Under the pieces are notes generated by a model that worked only from the letters and a program-made list of their open reading frames with translations, was not told where the DNA came from and did no database searches. The position numbers and the translations under genes were made by a program. A stretch of 64,000 nucleotides of DNA, taken from the NCBI GenBank assembly GCA_009746045.1, contig RPFO01000165.1, positions 3,082,505-3,146,504 on the forward strand. The letters are read 5' to 3'. This DNA comes from Mesostigma viride. Taxonomy: Eukaryota; Streptophyta; Mesostigmatophyceae; Mesostigmatales; Mesostigmataceae. The first letter of the stretch is position 1. The number at the start of each line of letters is the position of its first letter. Below are positions 49,710-60,522 of this stretch, piece after piece.

Positions 49710-51012
49710 CCCGTGTTTTTTTACAACGCGATACATCGCGTTGTAGGGTTAGAACGCGATGTATCGCGTTGTAATCTGACACGTGGCAAACCTATTAAAC
49801 ATGCGATTTTTGGTCTGATACTTTCAATATAGGTCAGAAACATCTCATAGAATTCAAGAAAAAAATCCTGGCATTTTTGGTATTTTTTTTGTGACAGCTG
49901 CAAACAAATATGTACCACTGAAATCAGGCATTTTTGCGGGACGAAGGTGAAGACGACGGCGATGGCGGCAGGTAGATCTCGCCAGTTTTCGCGCGAATTT
50001 CAGTGGCTGTTGGGTAGCACGACCATGATGATGCGTTCAAAGGTTGATAATTAGGTTTCTACGAGTTTGTTGAGGTACTGGGGCAAAGGAAACGTAGTTT
50101 TTTCCAGTTTCTCACCCAACTTTCATGCGGAAACCCTGGAAACCGGCATACATATTATTACGTCAAGACTCAGGTCTGCTGCGGCACCATGCTTGGTATT
50201 TCCATGGTGTTTCGACTTCTTAACACATGTTTATTCATTCCGAACGCCCGGACTCTCGGCTAAACCGAGATTTGTGCAGACTTTTATCGGGTAGCTCCGG
50301 GCATGATGGTGCCTGCAAATAGCGTAAGGCGTGACCGTGGCTATTGCTACGGTATGCTGTATTTTCCTGGAAATGGCCTCTGCCACCGGCTCAATAGTGC
50401 TTGCAGGCGTAAGTATATCGTGTTTCTACCTAGTTTCTGCCAGTTTTCCACTTATTTCTACCGACCTCTGCCCAGCCTCTCTAAGACCGCCATCCTACTT
50501 GACGTTGCTTGCATGTCAGCCATAGCAGGTACGTTGCAGTTGTGCAGTATTTAGGTGCTGTATACGTCGTCAAGCCGTGCATATATCGTGAGGATTGGAT
50601 GTTGATGGTTTGTACTGCGTTGATTGTGCAAGAAGATCAGCTAGGTGCCCATAATCATGGTGTATAATCATGTGTTGTTAGCATCTTGCCACCATTTGCT
50701 AGCATGCATTCCAGCGTCATCTTTGCCTGCATGTAAGCTCATGGATCACTCAACCTATCCAAGCCTTGCATTACACGTGCCTCTTTCTTTCAGTATTGCA
50801 CGCGTTATGGAATGAAAACCCAGCAACTCCGTTCCCACGAGGCATGTGCTCAACACGTTGTGAGAGTGGATGATGCTTTGCCTATGGCTGCCTGATTCAG
50901 TCATATTAGTCATCTAGCCATGATGTTTGATGCATGTTTGATGCTGTATAACTTATACAACACCTATTTTCAACGTAACTTTTGACCCTCCAAGCTCACT
51001 ATGGCCCCGTTT
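49710..51012. other. Body of the outer TIR element before the LINE
   Basis: Includes the palindrome ACAACGCGATACATCGCGTT(GT) near 49732. Otherwise AT-richer than POC16 exons with only short frames; no transposase motif seen. Confidence 0.55.
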
Positions 51013-51043
51013 ATGGGGCTCGACGCTGAGTTTAACCCAGCGG

Positions 51044-52091
51044 ACTTCATGCCTGGCTGTCGCCGAGCACCGGTTCTTTTCGCTTACCGCCGAGCAGGCG
51101 CAGGCTATCCTGCACCACCTGCACGCCAAAGGCCATGAGATATATTTTCCCAGCACGTCTAGCGAGACTTCGGAGGACGACGTCCGCCATCTGGAGCTGC
51201 CCCAGCTTCGTCTTTCTGTTTTTCTGAGCTACGCGAAGGCCCCTTGCCTCCGGGCACTTGTTGCCGCTTTCGAGGATGCCGAAGGCACCGCCAATACCCC
51301 CATTGCTTCCCCGGATGCAACCCTGCGCCAGCTCAACCAGAAAGTCGAAGACATGGCCGCTCAACTCGGCGCCCTATCCACCGCTATCCGTCAAGACACT
51401 GCTGAGCTCCACTCCAGCATTGCCGAGGTGAAGGCCGCCATGACCAGCCCGCCCCAGCCAGCCGCCCCCGCACCCACCAGCTACGCTAACATGGTCAAAC
51501 AGACGGACATTGCCAACCTTATGGAGGATGCCGCACGCAGGGGGGCTGCAGCCCACAAGACTGCTGTCGAGGAGGACCTGCGCTCACGCAGTATAGTGGT
51601 CCGGTATTTCCAGGTCGCGCAGCAGCCAGAAACGGACCTGATGCTAGCGCAACGCCTGTACCACAGCCTCATCGTGGGCCGGCTGCAACTGGGCAACAAA
51701 CGCATCCGCATTGAGTCGGCCGCCTGGATGGCGGGCCAGCCTGGCCCCATCCGGATGACCTTCGCGAACATGGCAAGCAAGGTGAAGGTACTCCAGGCCC
51801 GCAAGCTCCTGGGCGGGAGAAACGCGCCGAGCCTCGACGACCTACTCTCCCCGGCCCAGCTTAGTAGTCATCAAGAACGGTTTGCTGGGCAGCGACGTTG
51901 CGATCAAGGCCAGGCATGAAGGCCAGAAAGTCTACGTCCGCCTCGTCCACGACACCCCCGTGCTCTTCATCAACGGTCAGCGCACGGACGTGCAGGCTCC
52001 CAACAAGCGGCACAAGCCGGGCCGTCCCAAGCACGCCCCAGCTGCGTCATCATCGTCCACGCACGTCCCCGGTATGGAGGGCGCCCGGTAA
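51044..52091 (+). pseudogene. LINE ORF1-like protein, frameshifted
   Basis: Frame 1 reads LTAEQAQAILHHLHAKGHEI, then a coiled coil (LRQLNQKVEDMAAQLGALST) and an RNA-binding-like region (RSRSIVVRYFQVAQQPETDL). Around 51865 the frame shifts to VAIKARHEGQKVYVRLVHDT, ending at TAA 52091. Coiled coil plus basic nucleic-acid-binding domain matches L1-type ORF1 proteins. Confidence 0.7.
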
Positions 52092-52397
52092 GGGCACACC
52101 CTTGCGGCCTCGCGGTACAATAGGCTTTGGGCACAGCCTTTTATAAACAAGCCCCTTTCCATCGCGGTCGCACCGTGCGAGCATGATGAGGATGCAAGGT
52201 CGCCAGGCCCGCCACGGTCAACCTTCCCGCCAATTTACCAGCCTCACACGCCTCCTAGCCCGCCTTGAGCGGGATGAGGCCCAGTCGACACGCCGGCGAC
52301 CCCAGCCAGGACGGAGACGACGCATATCCGCCCTGAAAGAAAGACTCCATGCGTTGACAAGCATTAACCCCAATCGCCACAACCCCGCTAATAGGGC

Positions 52398-55071
52398 AAC
52401 GGCCCATTCTTGGTATTGCAAGCTTTAATGTGCGCACCCTCCCTGCAGATCCTTCTACGAGCGGCGGCACCCCAGCACGCCAACACATCGACGAGCTGAT
52501 CGCCTTGTGCGCCGACAACAAGATCGCTGTCCTCGGTGTCCAGGAGCACCGACGCACCGTTGCCGGACCCTCAGCACGGGGTCAACGGTCTGCTGGTCGA
52601 CGACCTGCGTGCGGGCTGGCGGTTCCACTATGGTGGCGACGACGCGCCGGGTCAAGGTGGTGTGGGCCTCTTGTGCTCGCCGGCAGCATCAGAGCAGCTC
52701 CAGTCCATCGTGCTGCGGTCCCCGCGTGTGCTAGTGGCCACTTTTTCGGCCACTGAGGGCCATTCACACCACACGCTAACCGTTATCGTGGGATATGCAC
52801 CACACGCGGGTCGAGCTCAGGCGGAACGTGAGGCCTTCTTCGACGCCCTCAAGGAGGAAGAGGCCAACATCCCAGCTCGGCACTTCCTGGTTATGCTGCT
52901 CGACGCCAACGCCACGCTACCAGTTGGCACTGGGGGCGCTCACAGTACTCCCCAACCAACACGACAGCCAACGGTAACACGCCTTTATTTGCGAATCTGC
53001 TGGCAGAATCTGCACTGGTTGCCTGCAATGCTTCTTTCGCACGCCCCGCTGAGCAGCTTGCCACCTTTTTTGGGCCGTCGGATCGGGTGGTGTGCCTTGA
53101 CTATATCTGCGTACGTCGGGCTCAGCGCCCCTCAGTTGTCGATGCTCGCGTCCTGCAAGATTCTGTCAGCACGGTGGAATCTGATCCCCGTCTCGTGCTC
53201 GCTCGCATCAGATTGCGGTTTCCTGGGGTGAAACCGTCGCGACAACTGGAGCCCCAGCCAGATCTGAAGGTGCTCCGGATTGTGCTGAAGGATGCCGACA
53301 AGATGTCAGCAGCAGAGCAGGCCGCTATGTCGCACAGGGATGATTTCCTGGCCGTCTTCGACGCCCGGGGCAGCCGACAGCAGTTACACGGCGCCATTCC
53401 GCCGCCGGGTGATATTTCAGTGATCCTCCGCGCTGTCGCTGCCAAGTATCGCCTGGCTGCCCGCACCCTCCCCACCTTGCCTCCGCGCCGACAGCTTGCT
53501 GTCCACAATTGGAGGACACAGGTGTTATGCTGCTCTTCCGGGACATCTGCAACCGCCTTCTGCTGTCGTCGCAACCACCTCCAGCGGCCTGGCAACACAG
53601 TTTTCGCACGATGCTGTACAAGAATAAGGGGTCGCCTGCCGACCCCGGCAACTACAGAGGGGTGTGCATCCAAAGTGCCCCCCTCACTCAAGCTTCTTAT
53701 GCGGCTCATCCTGAACCGCCTGCGCACGGCCCTGGACGGTCACCTCAGCCGGAGACTCAGCACGGCTTCCGTTCAGGTCGCAACACAGTACAGGCGCTCT
53801 TCGCTACTCGCCGACTGGTGGAGGAACTGCAACGCCTTCAGCCTGGTGAGTCCCCTTTGCACCTTGTGCTGGTGGACTTCATCAAAGCCTTGATTCGATT
53901 CGGTTTTCTGGCCTGCGCTTTGGGACATCCTCGAGCTGTTCCGGATCCCCCGCCCCCTGATTGCTGTCATCCGCAACCTGTATGAAGGGTCCACCACTTC
54001 GGTGCGCACTTCTTACGGGACCACGCCACCATGCTCTTTACAGAAGGGTGTGTGGCAGGGCTGCGTGCTGTCGCCCTACCTGTTCATTATTGTGGTCGAA
54101 TACGTAATGATTCAGGCGCGCAAGGGATTTGCCCGCATCGTGGGTAGGGAACCAGGGGTGCAGGTTGCTAACAAATTCTGGCATGGCGGAGCGGACACGG
54201 AGATTCTGCTGGCAGACATCATCTACGCAGACGACACCACCCTCTTCGAGGACACTGGGCACGTGCAGACATGGCTTGACTGCCTGGCTATCGAGGCTCG
54301 GGCAGTGGGGCTTGATCGAGGTCAGCAAGAAAACAGAGGCCCTGGCGGTTGGGCTCACCCACTCACCGCCACCCCTCTATCTCCTCGACGGCTCTCAAGT
54401 CCTGTATCGGGACCGCGTCAAGCTGCTGGGCAGCCTGCTCCCCAGCTGCGAGGTCGATGTGGACCATCGCATCTCCCTCGCCTGGCACGCTTTTCGCCAG
54501 TACCGGGCCCTGTGGCGCAAGCCCCTGGGCAAGATCGAGAAACAGGACCTGTTCAAGGTCCTCGTCCTTCCTGTTCTCACGTATGGGGCCGAGACGTGGA
54601 CCCTCATCGCCGACCTGGCCCGCAAGCTGGACGGCGCGGTCACCAACATGTTGCGTTCCATTTTCAGAGTAGGATATGCTGCTCATCATGTCCGCAATGA
54701 GGACCTGTACCAGGGCATGCCATATGTCACCAGCACCATTAAGCAGCGGCGCTTGCAGCTAGTAGGGCACCTAGCTCGCACCAACCAGGTAGACACCTCA
54801 CGTGGCCCCCCCGCAGGACTGCGCCTGGGCAGCTCAGCCTGGCCGGCACCTCCTGACGTGGGCCGGGCCCCCTGATGTTAGACGCCGCAAGGCCCGCACC
54901 TTCAAAGAACAGCTAGTAGAGGACATGGGGGGCCTAGGCCTCTCCGTGATTTGGAAGAAGATGATGGACAAGGCCAAGTGGGCCCAGGTCATAGAGGACA
55001 ACGAGCCCCCCCCTGTGGGGAAGCGCCCGCGTGTGCAAACCCGGGGGAGGCACGCCAGACAGCTCCCCTAG
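52398..55071 (+). pseudogene. LINE ORF2: AP endonuclease and reverse transcriptase, multiple frameshifts
   Basis: Endonuclease: ILGIASFNVRTLPADP at 52405, ELIALCADNKIAVLGVQEHR, then in other frames VIVGYAPHAGRAQAER and DRVVCLDYICVRR. The usual SDH near the domain end reads SDPRLVLARIRL, so the key His is lost. Reverse transcriptase: YKNKGSPADPGNYRGVCIQS, HGFRSGRNTVQAL, KGVWQGCVLSPYLF, IIYADDTTLFEDTG (catalytic Asp pair), and a broken VDFIKA motif near 53878. The C-terminus ends NEPPPVGKRPRVQTRGRHAR. At least five frame changes are needed, so it is not functional. Confidence 0.85.
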
Positions 55072-55186
55072 GGCACCGTTAGGCTGTCTAGATAGATGTT
55101 GTAGCTGTTAGATAGATGTCGTAGGTAGCTGATGTAGATAGATTAGACCGGTAGGACTGTTTGCACCCATCCATCCATCCATCGGG

Positions 55187-56884
55187 TTAACCCCTAAATG
55201 GTCTGAGATCCTGCCGATAAATCGGCTGGATCTTCACAATTTTGCAAACCAGATGCCATCCAACCTACCCATATCCAATGGCTGTCCTTGGGGGCCAAGC
55301 ATGTCCATGAGTTGCCCTTCGGGTTGGTATATCACAACCTCACATATATGCAGGGTAGGCCATGTTTAACTGCCGTCAAAGTCAGGGGGGTCAAGACGCG
55401 CGTTTTCATTTTTGGTAGAATGTGCATTTTGAATTATGTTATAAGACCTAGGCACCTACCACTTCAGGGATGATAAACAATTAGTTGCTGAACAGTTTGA
55501 GCCATTGGGGTCATCATTTGGGTGGGTATACCAGCAGTTACACCCAGTACAGCCCATAGGGGTACCGTTGGTAAAAAGCAACCAAGGGAGTAGGGGTGGG
55601 CATACGACCTCCTAATATGGCCACCAACCATGCCAAACAATACATTTCCCTTCCACAATGATGGGGAAACATAACTGCATCATCACACTGCCCTTACATG
55701 GCACCTATGTGCAGGTGCCACCTTGTCCATGCACGTAGGTAACGTGGTACGGACACCCTACGCAAGGCATGCATTCTAGGAGGCAGCCACCAACAAACTA
55801 GTGGTGTTGAGCCTATTTCAGCCTGCCCTAGCAAGGATAAACTAGGCCTAAGCTGCTATAGCTTGCCAGGTGATGGCCAGCACACCTGGTGGCACATGCT
55901 GTCAATGGGAAGCTTTTACTCACCAGTTACGTGCTTGATGATGCCACAGAGACCAGCCCAACTGCCTCACACTCATGCAATATGTGTATGGGAAATGTAT
56001 AACAAACATATATGGAGGTATTCAAACCCATACAGCCTCTAAAACTTATCACCATCACCCTGTGGCAGGTCAACTGACTGAGGGAAGCATCTAAGAATGG
56101 TGTTTTAGAAAGGGGCCAGGCCAGGGTCAAGAAAGAGCATGAATAGTGCAAAAAGAATGTGCTACACAAGCTAGAACGTATATATAAATGTCAAACATCG
56201 ATAGGAAAACGATGCTTAAGCTTTACCAGGCATGGATGGCGTTACCTTGGCCCAGGCGGTGGCCGCAAAATGGCGCATTTCGGCACACCAAAGCTGTGCA
56301 GCATGGTCGCTGGATTCGGCGATTTCTGGCCACCCTTGCACGTTTACGACTACTATGTATCATAAAAAGTAAAAAGAAACCGATATATCCTTTAAAATAC
56401 GCCGGAAAGGTATTGCTGTCAACGTTTCTATCGTCCGGCCTGATCGCAGTTTTTTCCAGCAAGAACGCTGCCGACACCTATCAAATGGCATTCCCGCGAA
56501 CCAAAAATTGGCCTGTATGATCTTTAGGACGTTTAAAATCAATATCCTAAGTTTGGACAGAAAATTCGAACGCAAACGTAAATGCCATGCGTGGGCGCAA
56601 GCCGCCATGGCCAGGTCGTCGTTTTCCGGAATGCACGTTGTACGTGAAAAAGTACCCTGACCCCTTGTACTTTGACCGGCCAGAACACCTCTATAACTTT
56701 GTCAAAAGTATGCAAACCCTAGTACCATGCTGTGAAGAATTTTATAAACTTTCGATCTTCTCAGCTAAACTTTTCCTAATTCTCAATAGATTTCGCGGCA
56801 TCTGGTCCCCCGAGAAGGGGCCGATGCATCGGCTGGAACTCGATTTTTGGCGGAAAATCGGCAGCAAGACCATTTAGGGGTTAA
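55187..56884. mobile_element. 1.69-kb TTAA-flanked TIR element inside the LINE 3' UTR
   Basis: TTAA at 55187-55190 and 56881-56884. Perfect 14-bp inverted ends CCCCTAAATGGTCT (55191-55204 and 56867-56880), with further shared CTGCCGAT subterminal words. piggyBac-like by target and tip, but no transposase is seen. It separates the LINE coding region from its 3' stem-loop and tail. Confidence 0.85.
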
Positions 56885-57496
56885 TGCTCCGTGACTCCCC
56901 AACGGGAGCACGAGTCTAATTAATTAATTAATTAATGGGGCTCGTGTCGTTGCGTAATGTTGTGAAGGGCTCTCATGTTTCCCACTGCGTTGTACTGCGT
57001 TGTAATTGTGATGCTAATGAAAAATAGCTCCAGTGGCCCAATGGGCCTGAGTTTTGTTTCACAGAGCCTGCATATGTTGCCCATAGCTCGTGCAAGAAGC
57101 CAGATTTTTTTCATGAAACATTTGTGAATAAGCACATGACTTGTGACCTAGGGTCAAGAAATCGCGGTCATGGTCAGACCCCCCTGTATTCAAACAAGTG
57201 TATCTCTCTAATGAATAAGCATTTTGTAGGTCTGAGTAGCTCAAAAAATTCCTTTGATTTATGGGCTTTCAGGAAAGTATATACATGACCATGAAAAAAA
57301 AAATTCCTTAGGTGCTATACGCGTTCTAAAAAAAGCTTACAACGCGATATTAAAATTAAATTAAATTAAATTATAACATGCCTCCGTTGGGAGATCATGT
57401 AGCACATATTCCTTGATGGATGGGTGGGGTGGAAGGAGCCGCGTAATCGAACTAACCTAACTCTAATCTAGCTAGTCTAGAAAAGTCCTAACTACC

Positions 57497-57610
57497 CTAC
57501 TCATCAAAACGCCTCCTCCGCTTGGGGGGAGGTGGTTTGCCCACAGGGTCGGGCGTGTGAGCCTTGACAATCCTCTTCCACCGCGTCTTGTTCTGCATGG
57601 CGGTCCAAAG
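57497..57610 (-). pseudogene. C-terminal end of a LINE ORF2
   Basis: Minus frame reads MQNKTRWKRIVKAHTPDPVG and KPPPPKRRRRFDE then stop. It parallels the ORF2 end of the plus-strand LINE (KMMDKAKWAQVIEDNEPPPV). A second 3' tail of the same family, (AATTG)n at 57630-57651, interrupts it upstream. Confidence 0.6.
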
Positions 57611-57651
57611 AAGGGAGAGAGAGTGGATTGAATTGAATTGAATTGAATTGT

Positions 57652-58480
57652 AACATAACTCCGTTGGGAGTATATGTAGCACATAGCCCCTGAGCTTGCC
57701 TAGCTGTGCCAACACACCTAGTCACGTGCCGCCAACGCACGGTCCACCACCAGCCATAGCCTAGTACAGCCATGCTACGCCCTGGCTATGTTTAGCCAAG
57801 CCATGCCTATAATGGGACCCCCCCATGGATGTTGCATTAAGAATTTAGCCATGCTATGCCATGCAGAGAGATGCTCTCTGTCGAGAAGCCATGTCCTAGC
57901 TCTTGTATAGCCATGCTGATCTTCCTCCCTCACAGGCATGCTCCCCCCCTTACCCGGGCATAGCGTGATAGACCATGAGGGTGCAGGTGCCCTGGTGCAC
58001 CTAGAGCAAGGGTAGCTTACATTCCCACCCTTGCATGAAGTAGCCTAGGATGTATTAAAAGCCATATGCCCCTTCTCAGGGATATGCGCTACATTGACTC
58101 CCAACGGAGCGATGTTGATAATTAATTAATTAATTAATAGCCCCTGAGAGGGGGGGCACATGGCCTATCATACATCCTAAGCTACTTCCTGCAAGGGTGG
58201 GGATGTAAAGGACCCTTGCTCTAGGTGCACCAGGGCACTTGCATCCCCATGATCTTCAAGCTATGCCCAGCGAAGGGGGAGCCTGTCATGGGGGGGAAGG
58301 TCAGCATAGCTATACCAAAAAGCTAGGGCATGGCGTCTCAGCAGAGAGTTACTCCCTGCATGGGCACTGCATAATTAAATAAAGCTAGGCATCATCTGGA
58401 GGGTGGCTCATCATAGGCCGGCACACCGGTACATGACTAAAAAGGCTAGGCCTAAGCTGGTATAGTGCCTGTAGTAGGCG
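57652..58480 (-). mobile_element. Minus-strand LINE 3'-end/SINE-like copy, split by a related insert
   Basis: 3' stem-loop CTCCGTTGGGAG at 57659-57670 with an (AATTG)n tail at 57630-57651. Its body stops at ATAGCCCCTGAG (57683-57694) and resumes after 58148. The right end is approximate. Confidence 0.55.
57695..58136 (+). mobile_element. 442-bp LINE 3'-end/SINE-like insertion with 12-bp target duplication
   Basis: Flanked by ATAGCCCCTGAG at 57683-57694 and 58137-58148. It ends with CTCCCAACGGAG (58098-58109) and a (TAAT)n tail. Its body is an imperfect inverted copy of 58149-58430, so a family member inserted into its own kind in opposite orientation. No ORF. Confidence 0.82.
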
Positions 58481-58542
58481 GGCATGTACAAGGCCACTGT
58501 CTAACTATTCTACACTACTGCTGTATTCCCCTAGGCTGGGGC

Positions 58543-58970
58543 TGGAGTTGCCGGGGCCGCGGTGGTCGAGGGGGTCGCTTGCCAGGGCTTGTGGCCGACG
58601 TAGATGGCCGCCCCCTTCCAGTACACCGGCTGGCCCGCCTTGGTCTGCCGGAGCTGGATGTAGGTCGGCCATAGCTCCCGTCGCCGTTGTTGCTGTGCCA
58701 GGGTCAAGTCGTCGTCCACGGTGAAGGGAGTATTCGCGAGCCGCTTGCGGCGTCTGAGAAACGAAATCTTGTCCGCTGGGCTATCAAAGATGAGAAGGAG
58801 CGGAGGCGCCCCTGCCTTACCCCGCGCGCGGGGGAGGCGGTGGGCGGTAGAGTGGATGCGGTATTCAAACTGGGCTGGGACCAGTAGGTCATCCAGCAAC
58901 ATCTGTACGTAGTTCGTGACATGTTTCCCTACCTTTTTGGCAATGCCCTTGGGGCCAGGCCAGGTCAGAA
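58543..58970 (-). pseudogene. LINE ORF1-like fragment
   Basis: Minus frame contains APPLLLIFDSPADKISFLRR, TLAQQQRRRELWPTYIQLRQ and GQPVYWKGAAIYVGH. This resembles the C-terminal half of L1-type ORF1 proteins. The upstream part of the open frame is only TIR sequence read through. Confidence 0.65.
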
Positions 58971-59652
58971 TGATATATCGCGTTCTAATTAAAAAAACAC
59001 GGGTTAATACCATTTTTATGTAGGTTGTGTGCGAGCAACCTATAGACAGCATGATATTGACCTAGTTGTTGGACCACAACGTAGAACTAGACTTCCGCTG
59101 TTGATTGATTTGGGGTCACCCTCGCGAAGCGTTTTGTGTGTGTGTGTGTGTGTGTGGCAAAGTTCTGCCAAGCTGTGCCCTAAAGCGTAGTCTAGCAGCT
59201 TTGAACAGCATATGCTGGAAGTTGTTGACGAAATATAATTATGTGAGACAGCTATTATTAAAAATCTAAGATCCAGTCGGTGAAAAAATGGCTCCGAATC
59301 GAATTGAATTCGGAGCCGAAAGGAGACATGTCAAAATTCAATAAGAGGTACAGCTCCAGCGATACCTGTGAGCAAGTCAGCAATATCCTGTGAGCAAGTT
59401 GGTGAAAAAATGGCTCCAATTAATTCGTAATTCCTAGGCCATATGTGCTTGAATTTGCTACAGGTGTTTATCATCACGCACATTTCTTTATATCACGCGT
59501 GTCTAGGCATGCACTAAGCACATGATGCCAGCACGCACAATGCAATACACCATCGCCTCTTTGTCCATGTGTCTCATGCACATTTATTCCATATCATACT
59601 GATTGAACAAGTTGGTAATGTGCGATCAGCTCATATGCAGAGGCGTCCGTCC

Positions 59653-59802
59653 TATATCAGGAGACGTCCATCCTATAGTCAGCAAAAGTGGGTGCGAGAG
59701 GTCCCCAGTTCGATTCCGGCCTGGATTCATTTGCAGATCGCGTTTTCCGCGACCGGCACTAAAAACGCAAATGGTTTTCACTATTTGCGGCGTGCCAAAT
59801 CA
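59653..59802 (+). repeat. Repeat with tRNA B-box-like motif, copy 1
   Basis: Contains AGTTCGATTCCGG, matching a polymerase III B box, and CCTATAGTCAGC in the position of an A box, followed by a 90-bp tail. The T-arm stem does not pair, so it is not a functional tRNA; a tRNA-derived SINE is plausible. Confidence 0.55.
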
Positions 59803-60046
59803 GAATATTCGCTTGCCTGATCTCGATAGTACCGGCTACGCCCCCTTCTAAGAAGGTTCCAGCCGTGTTCAGCCCGTTTCACGTTTCGGGACTGAACAAG
59901 TCTCGAGTGGACACGTGTGTAGTACTCCTACACACACAGATCTCGAATGATTTATCTAGTACAAATCCGACTGGCTTGCATCACTCCCCGGACAGGAGAA
60001 CTTTTGCGGTTGGACTGTAGGTGTCAGCTGGCGATGCCTTAGGATC

Positions 60047-60195
60047 AGGAGACGTCCGTCCTATAGTCAGCAAAAGTGGGTGCGAGAGGTCCACAGTTCG
60101 ATTCCGGCCTGGATTCATTTGCAGATCGCGTTTTCCGCGGACCGGCACTAAAAACGCAAATGGTTTTCACTATTTGCGGCGTGCCAAATCAGAAC
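60047..60195 (+). repeat. Repeat with tRNA B-box-like motif, copy 2
   Basis: Near-identical to 59653-59802 (differences such as GTCCACAG for GTCCCCAG and CGCGGACC for CGCGACC). Confidence 0.6.
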
Positions 60196-60522
60196 ATGCA
60201 GAGGCGGCCAGATACTTAGTTCATCCTCTTACACCGGGGCTGGCACATGATCGCATATGGTCGCTACGACTGAGTACATCCAGATGTCACAATAATCTAT
60301 GTGCTTCGTGCAGTCGCTTTGCTGCTACTACAGGCTGCTTGTTCCCAGTGGGCACAAAGCAACTTGCCCGGGGTACTGCATGCTGGCTCCCTAAATCCAT
60401 ACCTCTTGTTATATCTCTATCTACATATCTATCAATAAACTAACTAGATCCCTGCGCATGTCCCTCTATACCGCACAAAACTACGTCCCGAGATTCGATC
60501 CCTCTATATACAACCCGGGCGT

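Larger units (their letters stand above)
51023..56934 (+). mobile_element. LINE (APE-type), frameshifted, interrupted by a TTAA element
   Basis: Two decayed ORFs, a 3' stem-loop (ACTCCCCAACGGGAG near 56892) and a (TAAT)n tail ending at 56934. ATGGGGCTCG at 51013-51022 and 56935-56944 is a likely 10-bp target-site duplication. Without the 1.69-kb insert the copy is about 4.2 kb. Multiple frameshifts make it a dead copy. Confidence 0.83.
57346..58976 (-). mobile_element. Minus-strand LINE fragment inside the outer element's right TIR
   Basis: Its 3' end is at the left: an (AATTA)n-type tail from 57351, then CTCCGTTGGGAG (reverse of the CTCCCAACGGAG stem-loop). It carries the end of an ORF2-like frame and, at the far side, an ORF1-like frame. 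GATAT at 57346-57350 and 58972-58976 may be its target duplication. Joining the flanks rebuilds an ACAACGCGATATATCGCG palindrome that matches the outer left TIR. Confidence 0.65.
49706..59007. mobile_element. Outer TIR element in a TTAA target, nested with LINEs
   Basis: TTAA at 49706-49709 and 59004-59007 bracket the element. Left end: CCCGTGTTTTTTTA, then palindromic ACGCGAT blocks. Right end (reverse complement): CCCGTGTTTTTTTAATTAGAA plus CGCGATATATC. If the minus-strand LINE (57351-58971) is set aside, the right end continues at 57336-57350 and pairs with left sequence around 49750-49783 (TTAGAACGCGATGTATCGCG). TTAA duplication plus CCC tips fit the piggyBac superfamily. No transposase was recognised, so the element is non-autonomous or has lost it. 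Confidence 0.78.
59008..60522. other. Intergenic region between POC16 and the S28 peptidase gene (convergent)
   Basis: Both genes end here, tail to tail. It holds a (GT)n run at 59136-59154, GTGAAAAAATGGCTCC repeated at 59280 and 59401, and two copies of a ~148-bp repeat. TGTAA, a common green algal polyadenylation signal, occurs on the minus strand near 60226, about 295 bases after the peptidase stop. Confidence 0.55.

Noticed and set aside
50067-50554. Short hydrophobic open frames in the outer TIR element as a gene
   Set aside because: No recognisable domain, conserved splice context or length; AT-richer non-coding composition.
59690-59725. Functional tRNA gene at the B-box-like motif
   Set aside because: The T-arm stem does not pair and no acceptor stem or anticodon arm can be folded.
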